Positions 44,735-54,129 of a stretch of 64,000 nucleotides of DNA are shown piece by piece. A program made the translations under genes and the position numbers. The notes beneath the pieces were generated by a model. The model made no database searches. It was not told where the DNA came from and was given only the letters and a program-made list of their open reading frames with translations. Numbering within the stretch: the first letter of the stretch is position 1; each line of letters begins with the position of its first letter. Source of the DNA: Methanococcoides methylutens (lineage in GTDB: Archaea; Halobacteriota; Methanosarcinia; Methanosarcinales; Methanosarcinaceae); NCBI RefSeq assembly GCF_000765475.1, contig NZ_JRHO01000010.1, forward strand, positions 1 through 64,000, given 5' to 3'.

Positions 44735-45970
44735 TTAGATCATAACATCTTCGCCGTTGGCAGGAGCATATCCTTCTGCACCGATCTCTTCATTGACCCA
44801 TGTGGCGAAATCTTCTGCGTTCTCTCCATGCATTGGGAAGACCTTCTCTCCACCTTTGTCACAGAAATCTTTCACAAGCTGCTTTAGCTCATGGTCACCG
44901 CAGTGGGCTGAGAAATCATACTGCTCGACCTTCATGCGAACCTGCTGGATAACTCCATCGTTGTCGATGATGCCGGTGTCGAGCATCATTCTTCCGTTGG
45001 TACCTTCCACCTGATAGCCTGTGAGCATGATCTTGGATTTTGCATCCTTGTAGAGCTGGTTGATATAGTAAAGAACAGGGCCACCGTTAAGCATGCCTGC
45101 AGTTGTCACGATCACGGATCCATGAAGCGAAACATTTGCTCTTTTTCTGCCTTTGACAAATGTTGCATTATCAAATGCATGTTTCAGGTGTGCCGGGTTC
45201 TTCAGATAATCAGGATGGTTCATCAGAAGTTTGTATATCCCAACTCCCATTCCGTCTACATAGCATGGGATACCATAGTCGCTGAGAAGCATGAGTATTT
45301 CCTGTGTTCTTCCAATGGCGAAAGCAGGTATAAGGACATTGCCTCCCATGTCCAGTGTGTCCTTCAGTGAGTCGATGAATTCCCTTTCAGTTTCCTTTCT
45401 GGAAGGGTGGTCCTCGTTAAAATATGTGCTTTCTGTTATGAGTGCATCTGCTTTTGGCAGTTCATCGGCTACCGGTACAAGTCTTGTATCAAGGGTGTTG
45501 AAATCACCGGTATAAACAATGCTTTTCCCATCTTTTTCAAGATATATTGCTGAGGAGCCTGGTATGTGACCTGCATTATAGAACTCTGCGGTGTAACCGT
45601 GAGTATGGAATTCTATGCCTGTGTCCACCTTCCGGGTGTTCATTGTCAGCTGCTGGAGTTCCCAACCACTATATGGTACAGCCCTTCCTTCTCTTTCTGC
45701 TATTGCAAGTGTGTCCCTTGCGAGTACATGTGCAAGATCAGCTGTTGGTGGTGTCATGAACACTTCAGGTTTCATGTCCATGAGGTTTGCAACAGCCCCA
45801 CAATGGTCCAGATGGCCGTGTGAAACAAAGACAGCTTTAGGAGCTACTTGGTCTACAGGATAGAGCGGAGTCTCTCCAGGTTTGATACCGTAATCGACCA
45901 ATATCTCATCGTTGACTAAGAGTGCAGAACGTCCGACTTCCTTACAACCGCCTTTGAATCCCAGTTTCAT
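44735..45970 (-). CDS. beta-CASP metallo-beta-lactamase RNA nuclease
   Basis: 411 residues. HGHLDH (51-56) is the zinc site of the metallo-beta-lactamase fold; TGDFN (about 154) and a beta-CASP insert with PAFAIGRTQE follow, and HCG and PMHG near the C-terminus complete the metal site. No KH domain is present, so it is the aCPSF2/aRNase J-like group rather than aCPSF1. Probable role in RNA end processing. It lies 22 bases downstream of topA on the same strand. Confidence 0.87.
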   Translation of the reverse strand: MKLGFKGGCKEVGRSALLVNDEILVDYGIKPGETPLYPVDQVAPKAVFVSHGHLDHCGAVANLMDMKPEVFMTPPTADLAHVLARDTLAIAEREGRAVPYSGWELQQLTMNTRKVDTGIEFHTHGYTAEFYNAGHIPGSSAIYLEKDGKSIVYTGDFNTLDTRLVPVADELPKADALITESTYFNEDHPSRKETEREFIDSLKDTLDMGGNVLIPAFAIGRTQEILMLLSDYGIPCYVDGMGVGIYKLLMNHPDYLKNPAHLKHAFDNATFVKGRKRANVSLHGSVIVTTAGMLNGGPVLYYINQLYKDAKSKIMLTGYQVEGTNGRMMLDTGIIDNDGVIQQVRMKVEQYDFSAHCGDHELKQLVKDFCDKGGEKVFPMHGENAEDFATWVNEEIGAEGYAPANGEDVMI

Positions 45971-45992
45971 TTATATCCCTTCTTTTGTTTAT

Positions 45993-48215
45993 TTATGCAA
46001 CAGCTTCCTGCCATTTCATGATCTTGCCGACAGAAATTCCTGTGCTTTTTGAAAGTTCTATTGCGTTTATCTCACCAAGCTCATCTACAGTTGAAACGCC
46101 TGCATCTTTGAGCTTTTCAGCTGTAACCTTTCCGATACCGGGTACATCCAGTATCTTCTCAGGTCTTGGAACTTCAGGAAGCTTCTTTTTCTCTTCTTCC
46201 TGTGTCTTTTTCCATTCGATGAAATTACATTGCGGGCAACCAAGATCCCATGGTCTTTTTCCGGCATTTATGATCTTAATATGGTTGATGCCGTGTTCCT
46301 CACATGTCTTATCAGTAACAATAACCTGTCCGCTCTTTGGAAGCGGCAGGGAGAAATTACAGTCAGGATAACCGTCACAACCGATGAACCTGGAACCTCT
46401 TTTTGAGCGTCTGACTATAAGCTTTGAGCCACATTCTTTGCAGATGCCAATGACCTTGTCTTCTCGAAGACCGGCACGCAATGATTCCGATATCTTCTCC
46501 TTATTTTCTTCAAGTTCGGCAAATACATTGTCAAGCATCTTCCTTGAGTCGCTCAGGACATCCTCTTCATTGACCTTGCCTTCTGCAATACGGTCCATGT
46601 CCTCTTCCAGCTTGCTTGTCATGTCATGCTTTGTGATAGTAGGGGCATATTCCTCAAGGGCCTCTACTACTGCAAAGGATGTTTTTGTAGGCTGGAGCGG
46701 ATTTCCGTGGACGTATGCTCTTGAATATAGCTTGCTGATAATGTCATGACGTGTTGCTTTTGTGCCAAGTCCAAGCTCTTCCATGAGCTTGATGAGCCTT
46801 CCCTGACCATATCTTCCGGGTGGCTGTGTCTCCTTTGACGTCATCTCTTTGCTCTTTATAGTGAGTACTTCACCTTCTTCAAGGGCAGGAAGCAGCCTGT
46901 CCTGTGGTGCATTGTATGGGTAGTACCATCTCCATCCTGCGTGAAGAAGTCTGGCACCGTTCGCTTTGAATTCCTCATCTTCAATATCGAACTTTACCTT
47001 CAGGGTCTCCCACTCGGCCTCTTCAGCAAAGGTTGCAAAGAATCTTCTGACCACAAGTTCGTAAAGCTTCCATTCCTGGTCATTGAGCTCGCTCTTCTTT
47101 GCAAGTGATGCAGGATAGATAGGAGGGTGATCGGTGGTCTCTTTCTTACCACGGGTCGGAACAAGTTTTTCCTTGGCGAGCAGTTTTTCGGCATATTCCT
47201 TGAAAGTGCCTTTCTTGAATATCTCGATCTGCTCTCTCAGATCGATAGATGCCGGATATACGGTGTTGTCAGTCCTCGGATATGAAATGAAACCGCTTGT
47301 ATAGAGTGATTCTGCGATCCTCATGGCATTTGCAGCACTATACCCGATGGAACTTGCAGCGCCTATGAATTCGGTGGTATTGAAAGGAGTGGGGGGCTTG
47401 TCTGTCTTCTTTGATCTGACTACCGAAGTAACGGTTGCATTGTCACCTATGATGTCCATTACCCTTTCTGCTTCTGCTTTGTCCCAGAACTTCAGGGTCT
47501 TGTGCTGGATGTTGAAGAGTTCACCCTTATCATCCTTGAGGGTGGCAAAAATTTCCCAGTATGGTTTTGGGATGAAAGCCTGCCTTTCTTTCTCCTTGTC
47601 GACTATAAGTGCAAGGGTCGGTGATTGTACCCTTCCTACAGATAGGAATAGCTTACCCAGCCTGCCTGCTGAAATTGAAAGGTATCTTGTGAGCGATGCT
47701 CCCCATACCAGGTCGATGACCTGTCTGGAATGGCCTGCATCAGCAAGATTGAAATCAATAGCTGCAGGGTTTGCAAAAGCATCATCGATCTCTTTCTTTG
47801 TGATCGCACTGTAGAATACACGGTCAAAGTCTACTTCAGGGTTCACTTTCTTGATGATCTCAAGCGCTTCGACACCAATAAGTTCTCCTTCTCGGTCGTA
47901 GTCAGTAGCAATGGTAACGTGTGTTGCTTCTTTTCCCAGCTTTTTAAGTGCACTCACGATCTTTACATGTGTGGGTGTGGTGATGACCTCAGCATCGATG
48001 AGCTCTCTTGACTCTACTTTCTGCCAGTTGTTGTATGCTTTAGGGAAGTCCAGCTGGACGATGTGTCCACTAAGCCCCATGACAACGGTCCTGTCATCAG
48101 CATTGAACTCGTAGGTATCCATTCCGCTGACACGTACCTGCTTTGGTTTCTTCGGGGCAAGGATAGTTGCTATCCTCTTGGCCGCAATGTGTTTTTCTGC
48201 TATGATAAGATGCAT
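45993..48215 (-). CDS. topA: DNA topoisomerase I (type IA)
   Basis: 740 residues. The Toprim domain begins LIIAEKHIAAKRIA and has DYDREGELIG (about 104-113); the catalytic tyrosine is in ISYPRTDN (about 315). C-terminal zinc-binding cysteine pairs (CKECGSKL, CDGYPDC, CEEHG, CPQC) and a helix-hairpin-helix (DVPGIGKVTAEKLKDAGV) end the protein. It relaxes negative supercoils. Not a reverse gyrase, as no helicase domain is present. Confidence 0.96.
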   Translation of the reverse strand: MHLIIAEKHIAAKRIATILAPKKPKQVRVSGMDTYEFNADDRTVVMGLSGHIVQLDFPKAYNNWQKVESRELIDAEVITTPTHVKIVSALKKLGKEATHVTIATDYDREGELIGVEALEIIKKVNPEVDFDRVFYSAITKKEIDDAFANPAAIDFNLADAGHSRQVIDLVWGASLTRYLSISAGRLGKLFLSVGRVQSPTLALIVDKEKERQAFIPKPYWEIFATLKDDKGELFNIQHKTLKFWDKAEAERVMDIIGDNATVTSVVRSKKTDKPPTPFNTTEFIGAASSIGYSAANAMRIAESLYTSGFISYPRTDNTVYPASIDLREQIEIFKKGTFKEYAEKLLAKEKLVPTRGKKETTDHPPIYPASLAKKSELNDQEWKLYELVVRRFFATFAEEAEWETLKVKFDIEDEEFKANGARLLHAGWRWYYPYNAPQDRLLPALEEGEVLTIKSKEMTSKETQPPGRYGQGRLIKLMEELGLGTKATRHDIISKLYSRAYVHGNPLQPTKTSFAVVEALEEYAPTITKHDMTSKLEEDMDRIAEGKVNEEDVLSDSRKMLDNVFAELEENKEKISESLRAGLREDKVIGICKECGSKLIVRRSKRGSRFIGCDGYPDCNFSLPLPKSGQVIVTDKTCEEHGINHIKIINAGKRPWDLGCPQCNFIEWKKTQEEEKKKLPEVPRPEKILDVPGIGKVTAEKLKDAGVSTVDELGEINAIELSKSTGISVGKIMKWQEAVA

Positions 48216-48458
48216 CGAAAACTCCGGTATTATCGATTTATAAATATATGGAACGTCTTGCCGTTACCAGTGAAACTATAATGAGTATATCAGGTGTTGA
48301 AAATCTTTATATAATAAAAAGTTTTGTGTCACACTAATATTCTCGCATACTAGTTCCCGATCATATGTTCCTGTTGAAATGATGTAATATATTTTGTTAT
48401 TTCCAATCTTGTATCTTTCTATCCATATTCTATAATAATTTTCAAAGAAAAGTACTAT

Positions 48459-48486
48459 TTACTTACTTACTTACTTACTTACTTAC
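48459..48486. repeat. (TTAC)7 tetranucleotide repeat overlapping a stop codon
   Basis: Seven TTAC units, 28 bases, covering the TAA stop of sdhB on the minus strand (48483-48485). On the minus strand it reads GTAA repeated, so changes in copy number leave the stop intact and alter only the 3' untranslated region. Confidence 0.9.
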
Positions 48487-49250
48487 TCTTCTTTTTTCTT
48501 ATTTGTATTTATCCTGTTGCGAAGTTCATTTATCCCTAACGTAGGTGCCACTTTTTTGGGACAGACTGCAACACACTTGTATACAGTGTCGCAACCCCAT
48601 ACGCCGGATTCTGAGTTCACGATTTCAAGCCTTTCTTTTCTATTGGATTCATTTTCCCTTGGGTCAAGATCAAAACGCCATGCTTTTGCAAGAGCTGCCG
48701 GTCCGTAGTATTTCCTGTCCCTTGCTGCAACAGGGCATGACCCGTGGCATATTGCACATAGGATGCAGTTAGTATATTGTTCAAGCTTGACCTGCATTTC
48801 CTGATCTATAATGTTTTCCTTTTCAGGAATATCATTCTTCATCTCAAGCCAGGGTCTTACACTTTCCAGCAAATTATAGAATGGATTCATGTCTACTACA
48901 AGGTCACGTATGACATTCAGGTTAGGTAGTGGTTCTATCAATATTTCATTATTGTCTGTTTCAGTCTTCTTGTTAGCTATCATGACCTCCGAGTTCCCTT
49001 CATTCGTAGGTTCCTTCCTCAGTTCAGATACCTGTACCTTGCAGGCAAGCCTTGGTACCCGGTTGATGAGCATTCCACAACTTCCACAGACAGCACCTCT
49101 GCAAGAGTATCGGAAAGTAAGGCTTCCATCAAGTTTTTCCTGGACAAAGAACAATGCTTCCAGCAGATTCATTCCCTGCTTGTCCTCAACCTCAAAGAGA
49201 TCATACCAGACCTTTTCACCATCCTGTCTTCTGATCTTTAGCTTGATCAT
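48483..49250 (-). CDS. sdhB: succinate dehydrogenase/fumarate reductase iron-sulfur subunit
   Basis: 255 residues. CRGAVCGSCGMLIN (50-63) with a later C binds [2Fe-2S]; CILCAICHGSCPVA (about 163-176) and CDTVYKCVAVCPKKV (about 222-236) bind the other two clusters. No membrane-anchor subunit gene (SdhC/D) and no CCG domain as in TfrB is found nearby. It overlaps sdhA by one base. In methanogens the enzyme supplies succinate for biosynthesis; the electron donor is unclear here (thiol or other). Confidence 0.9.
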   Translation of the reverse strand: MIKLKIRRQDGEKVWYDLFEVEDKQGMNLLEALFFVQEKLDGSLTFRYSCRGAVCGSCGMLINRVPRLACKVQVSELRKEPTNEGNSEVMIANKKTETDNNEILIEPLPNLNVIRDLVVDMNPFYNLLESVRPWLEMKNDIPEKENIIDQEMQVKLEQYTNCILCAICHGSCPVAARDRKYYGPAALAKAWRFDLDPRENESNRKERLEIVNSESGVWGCDTVYKCVAVCPKKVAPTLGINELRNRINTNKKKEE

Positions 49251-50926
49251 CAGTAAATCCTCCTCTGTGGCTGGAAGATCGTTATACTAACATCTTTGTA
49301 TTCCAGTCGTGGACCTTCCGGTGCGGGATAGGCGAGTGTGTGCTTTAACCAGTTCTTGTCGTCCCTTTCAAGGAAATCGGTCCTGTAATGTGCACCCCTG
49401 CTTTCCTCACGTACCAATGCTCCTAATGCGATGACATGTGCCAGGTCCAGCATACCCTTAAGCTCGATGGCATTGAGCAGTTCCAGGTTGAATTCCTTTG
49501 CTTCTGTTCTGACTTTCAGTGACTTTGCTCTCTCTTCCAGATCTTTGATATCCCTGACCGCCTGCTCGAGTTTGTCGTGTTCCCTGAAAACACCTACGTT
49601 CTCCTGCATGGTCTGTTTCAGTTCCTGACTGATGCTGGAATAGCTTTCTCCATCTTTCCCCATCATTTGAGAAATTGCAGTTCTCTCACTATCAAGTGCC
49701 TTTGTCAGGGGAGCATCGGTCGCTTCTTCAAGTGATGCAATATAATCTGCTGCATGTACTCCTGCCCTTCTTCCAAAGACCACGGTGTCAAGGAGTGAAT
49801 TTCCTCCCAGTCGGTTTGCACCATGAACACTTATACAGGCACATTCCCCAACTGCATAGAGTCCTTTTGCAGGGGTTGCACCGTCCTTGTTTGAGGTGAT
49901 GCCACCCATAGAGTAATGCTGCCCGGGCTGTACGGGAATAGGTTCCTCGACCGGGTCAATGCCTATAAAATCGATACAGATCTGCCTTATTCCTGCCAGT
50001 CTTTCTTCGATAAGGTCCTTTCCAAGGTGTGTGATGTCCAGATGGACATAACCTCCGGGGAATCCCCTTCCCTCGTCGATCTCCTGCTGGATAGACCTTG
50101 CAACAATATCTCTGGGTGCCAGTTCCATTGATGAGGCTGCGTAGCCTTTCATGAACCTTTCATGGTCCTTGTTGTAGAGGTATCCGCCTTCACCCCTTGC
50201 ACCTTCGGTGATCAGTATATTAGTGCCCCATAATGTTGTGGGGTGGAACTGTACGAATTCCATGTCCTGGAGTGGTACTCCTGCACGATAAGCAAGACTT
50301 ATCCCGAAACCTTTGTTGATAATGGCATTGGTGGATTTCGCGTAGATTCTCCCATAACCTCCGGTGGCAAGTACTGTAGCCTTTGTCTTGAAAACCTCAA
50401 GTTTGGAGTTTAGCATGTTCATAGCTACAAAACCCAGACACCTGTCATCCTCTATGACAACTTTTGTTACAAGCCATTCCCTGTAGACCTTGATACCAGC
50501 ACGTAATATCCTTTCATGAAGTGTATGAAGAAGGTTGTGTCCGGTCCTGTCCCCTGCATAGCAGGTCCTGGGAAATCCTGCACCACCAAAAGGACGCTGT
50601 GCTATGGTCCCATCATCCTTCCTTGAGAAATTGGTTCCCCAGTGTTCCATTTCAAGAACCCTGTCAGGAGCTTCCTTACATAGTATTTCAACAGTGTCCT
50701 GGTCAGCAAGGTAATCGCTTCCCTTAACAGTATCAAATGCATGCGATTCCCAGCTGTCATTGGAGCCAAGGGATGCATTGATCCCTCCTTGTGCAGCTCC
50801 GGAGTGGCTTCGTATCGGAGGAACTTTTGAGATGATGGCTACGTCCACTCCCTTTTCATGAAGTTCAATAGCACATCTGAGACCTGAAAGGCCGCCTCCT
50901 ATCATTATCACATCATGTGTGATCAT
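49250..50926 (-). CDS. sdhA: succinate dehydrogenase/fumarate reductase flavoprotein subunit
   Basis: 558 residues. FAD loop GGGLSGLRCAIEL (8-20), the flavin-linked histidine region HSGAAQGGINA (41-51), GEGGYLYN, and the active arginine region near HTLAYP-like C-terminal segment. Starts at ATG overlapping the fumarase stop (ATGA) and its stop overlaps sdhB, so the three are one translationally coupled operon. Catalyses fumarate-succinate interconversion. Confidence 0.92.
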   Translation of the reverse strand: MITHDVIMIGGGLSGLRCAIELHEKGVDVAIISKVPPIRSHSGAAQGGINASLGSNDSWESHAFDTVKGSDYLADQDTVEILCKEAPDRVLEMEHWGTNFSRKDDGTIAQRPFGGAGFPRTCYAGDRTGHNLLHTLHERILRAGIKVYREWLVTKVVIEDDRCLGFVAMNMLNSKLEVFKTKATVLATGGYGRIYAKSTNAIINKGFGISLAYRAGVPLQDMEFVQFHPTTLWGTNILITEGARGEGGYLYNKDHERFMKGYAASSMELAPRDIVARSIQQEIDEGRGFPGGYVHLDITHLGKDLIEERLAGIRQICIDFIGIDPVEEPIPVQPGQHYSMGGITSNKDGATPAKGLYAVGECACISVHGANRLGGNSLLDTVVFGRRAGVHAADYIASLEEATDAPLTKALDSERTAISQMMGKDGESYSSISQELKQTMQENVGVFREHDKLEQAVRDIKDLEERAKSLKVRTEAKEFNLELLNAIELKGMLDLAHVIALGALVREESRGAHYRTDFLERDDKNWLKHTLAYPAPEGPRLEYKDVSITIFQPQRRIY

Positions 50927-51639
50927 TTACCCACTCCTGTCATGGTGATGGGATCAAGAAGTTTCTCTACGTCTTTCTCACCCATTATGTTCATCTCCTT
51001 CACTACCTCGATTATGCTTCTGTTCTCCCTGTGTGCAGTGTGTGCGATCTCTGCAGCCTTCTCATAACCTATGCTTGTTCCCAGTATGGTGACAAGAGCA
51101 AGGCTCTGCTTTGATAGTTCCTCACATCGTTCCCTGTTCACAGTGATTCCCCGAAGGCACCTTTCTGTAAAGGAGATCGATGCACCTGTGAGGATCTCTA
51201 TCGAGCTAAGAAGATCATAGGCAAGTACAGGGGTGAATACGTTGAGTTCGAACTGACCTCCCTGTGCAGCCATTGTTATTGTTGTATCATTCCCGATGAT
51301 CTGGAAACATGCCATGTTCAGCATTTCGGCCATCACGGGGTTCACTTTCCCGGGCATGATGGAAGAACCGGGTTGTACTGCCGGAAGGTTGATCTCTCCG
51401 ATACCTGTTCTTGGACCGCTTGAAAGAAGACGCAGGTCGTTTGCGATCTTGATAAGTGTTACAGCAATGCTTCGAAGTGCTCCCGACGCTCCAAGGATGG
51501 CCTCTGCAGACTGCGTGGCCTCAAATGCATTTTGAGCCAGCCTAAAATCCTGGCCTGTGATATGTTCCATCTCTTTTATTGCCAGTTGTCCGAAATCTTC
51601 CGGTGTGTTCAGTCCGGTACCAACAGCAGTGCCTCCCAT
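50923..51639 (-). CDS. fumC: fumarate hydratase class II, C-terminal part (after in-frame TAG)
   Basis: 238 residues from an internal ATG, with the signature GSSIMPGKVNP (about 91-101) of the fumarase/aspartase superfamily. It is the continuation, in the same frame, of the N-terminal part at 51649-52308; only TAG at 51649-51651 separates them (codons S-L-TAG-E-L-N-M-G-G). Together they equal one class II fumarase of about 461 codons. Alone this fragment lacks the substrate sites of the N-terminal half. It overlaps sdhA by four bases. Confidence 0.85.
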   Translation of the reverse strand: MGGTAVGTGLNTPEDFGQLAIKEMEHITGQDFRLAQNAFEATQSAEAILGASGALRSIAVTLIKIANDLRLLSSGPRTGIGEINLPAVQPGSSIMPGKVNPVMAEMLNMACFQIIGNDTTITMAAQGGQFELNVFTPVLAYDLLSSIEILTGASISFTERCLRGITVNRERCEELSKQSLALVTILGTSIGYEKAAEIAHTAHRENRSIIEVVKEMNIMGEKDVEKLLDPITMTGVGK

Positions 51640-51648
51640 GTTCAGCTC

Positions 51649-52308
51649 CTAAAGGCTATCAATGGCAACTTCAAGCCGTTTGATCCCAAGTTCAAGCATA
51701 TGTGCATACCCGGAGAATTCCTGGCCGAGTGTGACCGGCACTGCATCCTGCAGATGTGTTCTTCCGGGCTTGACGATCTCCATGAACTCAGCTGACCTTT
51801 CAGCAAATACTGTCAGCATTTCCACAAGTGCAGGCATGAGCTCTGAATTAATGGTCTCCACAGCAGCAATGTGAATAGCAGTATGTGTAGTATCATTTGA
51901 AGACTGGGACATGTTCACATGGTCGTTTGGGTGTATTATGTCATAATGTCCCTTTTCAACTCCAAGGATCTCAAGTGCCCTGTTGGCAATGACCTCGTTT
52001 GCGTTCATGTTCTGTGATGTCCCTGCACCTGACTGGAACGCATCTACCACGAACTGGTCATCGAACTTACCTTCTCTCACCTCGGATGCAGCTCTGATTA
52101 TGGCTTCTCCCTTTGTGATATCAAGCTTTCCGGCTTCCATATTCGCACGTGCTGATGCCATCTTTATTGCAGCCTGTGCTTTTACAAAAGAAGGGGGCAG
52201 CCTCTGGCGGCTGACCTTGAAATTATGAACTGCCCTTGTTGTCTGAGGGCCATAATAGGCGTCCTCAGGCACTTCCACTTCCCCAAGTGTGTCTTTCTCT
52301 AAACGGAT
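51649..52308 (-). CDS. fumC: fumarate hydratase class II, N-terminal part (no standard start codon, ends at TAG)
   Basis: Contains VMS-type substrate motif NMNANEVIANRA and SQSSNDTTHTA typical of fumarase/aspartase. The expected start RLEKDTLGEVEVPEDAYYG lies upstream of the first possible start (GTG at 52278), but where the ATG should be there is ATC at 52306-52308, four bases after a GGGGGGG run. No ATG, GTG or TTG lies in that stretch. The frame ends in TAG at 51649, where relatives have a leucine-like residue. A decaying gene, or pyrrolysine readthrough with an unusual start. Confidence 0.8.
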   Translation of the reverse strand: MRLEKDTLGEVEVPEDAYYGPQTTRAVHNFKVSRQRLPPSFVKAQAAIKMASARANMEAGKLDITKGEAIIRAASEVREGKFDDQFVVDAFQSGAGTSQNMNANEVIANRALEILGVEKGHYDIIHPNDHVNMSQSSNDTTHTAIHIAAVETINSELMPALVEMLTVFAERSAEFMEIVKPGRTHLQDAVPVTLGQEFSGYAHMLELGIKRLEVAIDSL

Positions 52309-52385
52309 ATAACCCCCCCGGTTATTTATGCTTTTATTTTATAGACCTGCTTTACGATCTTATTTTCTATGATATGCATCAGATC

Positions 52386-53876
52386 TCAGACATGTTCGAT
52401 CTCGGTATGGTCTGAAATTTCGGAATTTGTAGTGCAAAGGTCATTGATGCTTAATTTGTGAACATCATCATTTCCTGTGAGCCTTGCGAAATTTTCAAGT
52501 TCTTCGGTGGATACTCTAAGGAAGTTCTCAAGTTTCTTTGCAGAAATATCGATCTTAAGTCTGGAACGAAGTTCAGGATCCTGTGTTGTGACGCCGACCG
52601 GACATTTTCCGGTATCACATTGCCTGTATTGCTGGCAGGCACACGCCATGAGCGCTGCTGTGCCTATGGCAATTGCATCTGCACCAAGTGCAAGTGCTTT
52701 TGCAAGATCGGAAGATACACGCAGGCCACCTGTGATTATAAGGGAAATATCCTTTATGCCTTTCTCATCAAGGAATTTCCTCGCACGGTAAAGTGCAAAT
52801 ATTGTGGGTATCGATGTTGCATTCTTTACAAATTTGAGTGCAGCAGCAGTTGCTCCTGGTCTGCCATCGATGGTAATGAAATCGGGCTTTGCATAAACAG
52901 CAATTTCAAGGTCAGCTTCGATATTACCTGCTGCCATCTTGATACCGATAGGTTTGCCTCCTGAGGTCTCTCTGAGCCAGTCGACCTTTGCTTTCAGGTC
53001 CTCCTTGCTTCGGATATCGTCAAAATGAGCAGGACTTACGATGTCTGTGCTTTCCGGAAATCCCCTGATCTCCGCCAACTCATGTGTTACCTTCTCAGCA
53101 GGCAGGTGTCCACCCATGCCAGGTTTAGCAGACTGTCCGATCTTGATCTCGATGGCATCCACCTTCTTGAGATTATCTTCGGTGACACTGTATCTGTTCG
53201 GCACATATTCAAAAATATACTTGTGGGCTTTCTCCATGCTCTCCTTGAGGATGCCGCCTTCCCCTGAACACATTGCGGTCTTTACAGCAGCACTTCCCAT
53301 TGCAAGGGCCTGTTTAATTTCACTGGATAATGCGCCATATGACATATGGGTAATGAACACGGGAGTTTCAATAACAAGTGGGTGCTTTGCTTTTGGTCCA
53401 ATGACGGTGTTAGTGTTGACAGCTTCATCCTCGTTAAGAGGTATCTTTGCAAGCTGTGCTCCTTTGATAAGGATGTCATTCCATGAAAGCACATCTTGCT
53501 TTGTCTTCATCGGTTCAAGTATGGATTCACCACTAACAGAGATCTTGTGGATGTCTTCCATGTAGGTTTCAGTAGTATCTGAGGTTCTTCTCCATTCTCC
53601 AAGATAACCACTGATGTCTATTTTTCCAAATTCTGATACTGTGATCTTACTCTTTGTACCACATTTGGGACAGGTAACTATCTCTTCTGAAGTGATCTCC
53701 TCGATCTCTTCTTTTTCAACAGGCATCTGGTGGTTCTTGTCAGCACCACATATCGGACAGCGCCAGTCTTCAGGGAAATCTTCCGGCTTTGTTCCGGGTT
53801 TTATGTCGGTGTTCGAGTCTCCCCTTGTATCATCATACTCAAAAGCGCCACAGACGTTGCATCGATATTCGGTCAT
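52386..53876 (-). CDS. glutamate synthase FMN-domain protein with N-terminal rubredoxin
   Basis: 496 residues. Rubredoxin module with CNVCG and CPICG (5-50), a second CPKC site (about 69), then the glutamate synthase large-subunit FMN/Fe-S domain (100-496) with PGMGGHLPAEKV, GRPGAT and a CACQQYRQCDTGKCPVG cluster motif (about 410-426). Archaeal GltB-like enzymes of this type make glutamate from glutamine-derived ammonia and 2-oxoglutarate; rubredoxin may supply electrons. A separate near-identical rubredoxin lies directly upstream. Confidence 0.88.
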   Translation of the reverse strand: MTEYRCNVCGAFEYDDTRGDSNTDIKPGTKPEDFPEDWRCPICGADKNHQMPVEKEEIEEITSEEIVTCPKCGTKSKITVSEFGKIDISGYLGEWRRTSDTTETYMEDIHKISVSGESILEPMKTKQDVLSWNDILIKGAQLAKIPLNEDEAVNTNTVIGPKAKHPLVIETPVFITHMSYGALSSEIKQALAMGSAAVKTAMCSGEGGILKESMEKAHKYIFEYVPNRYSVTEDNLKKVDAIEIKIGQSAKPGMGGHLPAEKVTHELAEIRGFPESTDIVSPAHFDDIRSKEDLKAKVDWLRETSGGKPIGIKMAAGNIEADLEIAVYAKPDFITIDGRPGATAAALKFVKNATSIPTIFALYRARKFLDEKGIKDISLIITGGLRVSSDLAKALALGADAIAIGTAALMACACQQYRQCDTGKCPVGVTTQDPELRSRLKIDISAKKLENFLRVSTEELENFARLTGNDDVHKLSINDLCTTNSEISDHTEIEHV

Positions 53877-53936
53877 CCTGCAAGCACACCCCTTTGCTGT
53901 GTTAAAAAATATAAAATTTAATAATATCTAAAAATA

Positions 53937-54098
53937 TCAAACTGGCAGCAGGTGACTTTTATCTGCACCACATATAGGGCATTTCCAGTCATCAGGGAAA
54001 TCTTCCGGCTTTGTTCCCGGTTCGATGCCCATTTCAGCATTTCCTTCTGCGTCATCGTATTCAAAAACGTTACAGACATTACATCGATAGCCTGTCAT
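53937..54098 (-). CDS. rubredoxin
   Basis: 53 residues. Iron ligands are C6/C9 (CNVC) and C40/C43 (CPIC), with [20 protein letters not shown] shared almost word for word with the rubredoxin module of the glutamate-synthase-like protein 60 bases downstream. A small one-iron electron carrier. The similarity suggests a local duplication. Confidence 0.93.
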   Translation of the reverse strand: MTGYRCNVCNVFEYDDAEGNAEMGIEPGTKPEDFPDDWKCPICGADKSHLLPV

Positions 54099-54129
54099 TT
54101 CAATTCACACTCCCTCTGTTAAATTTTGT

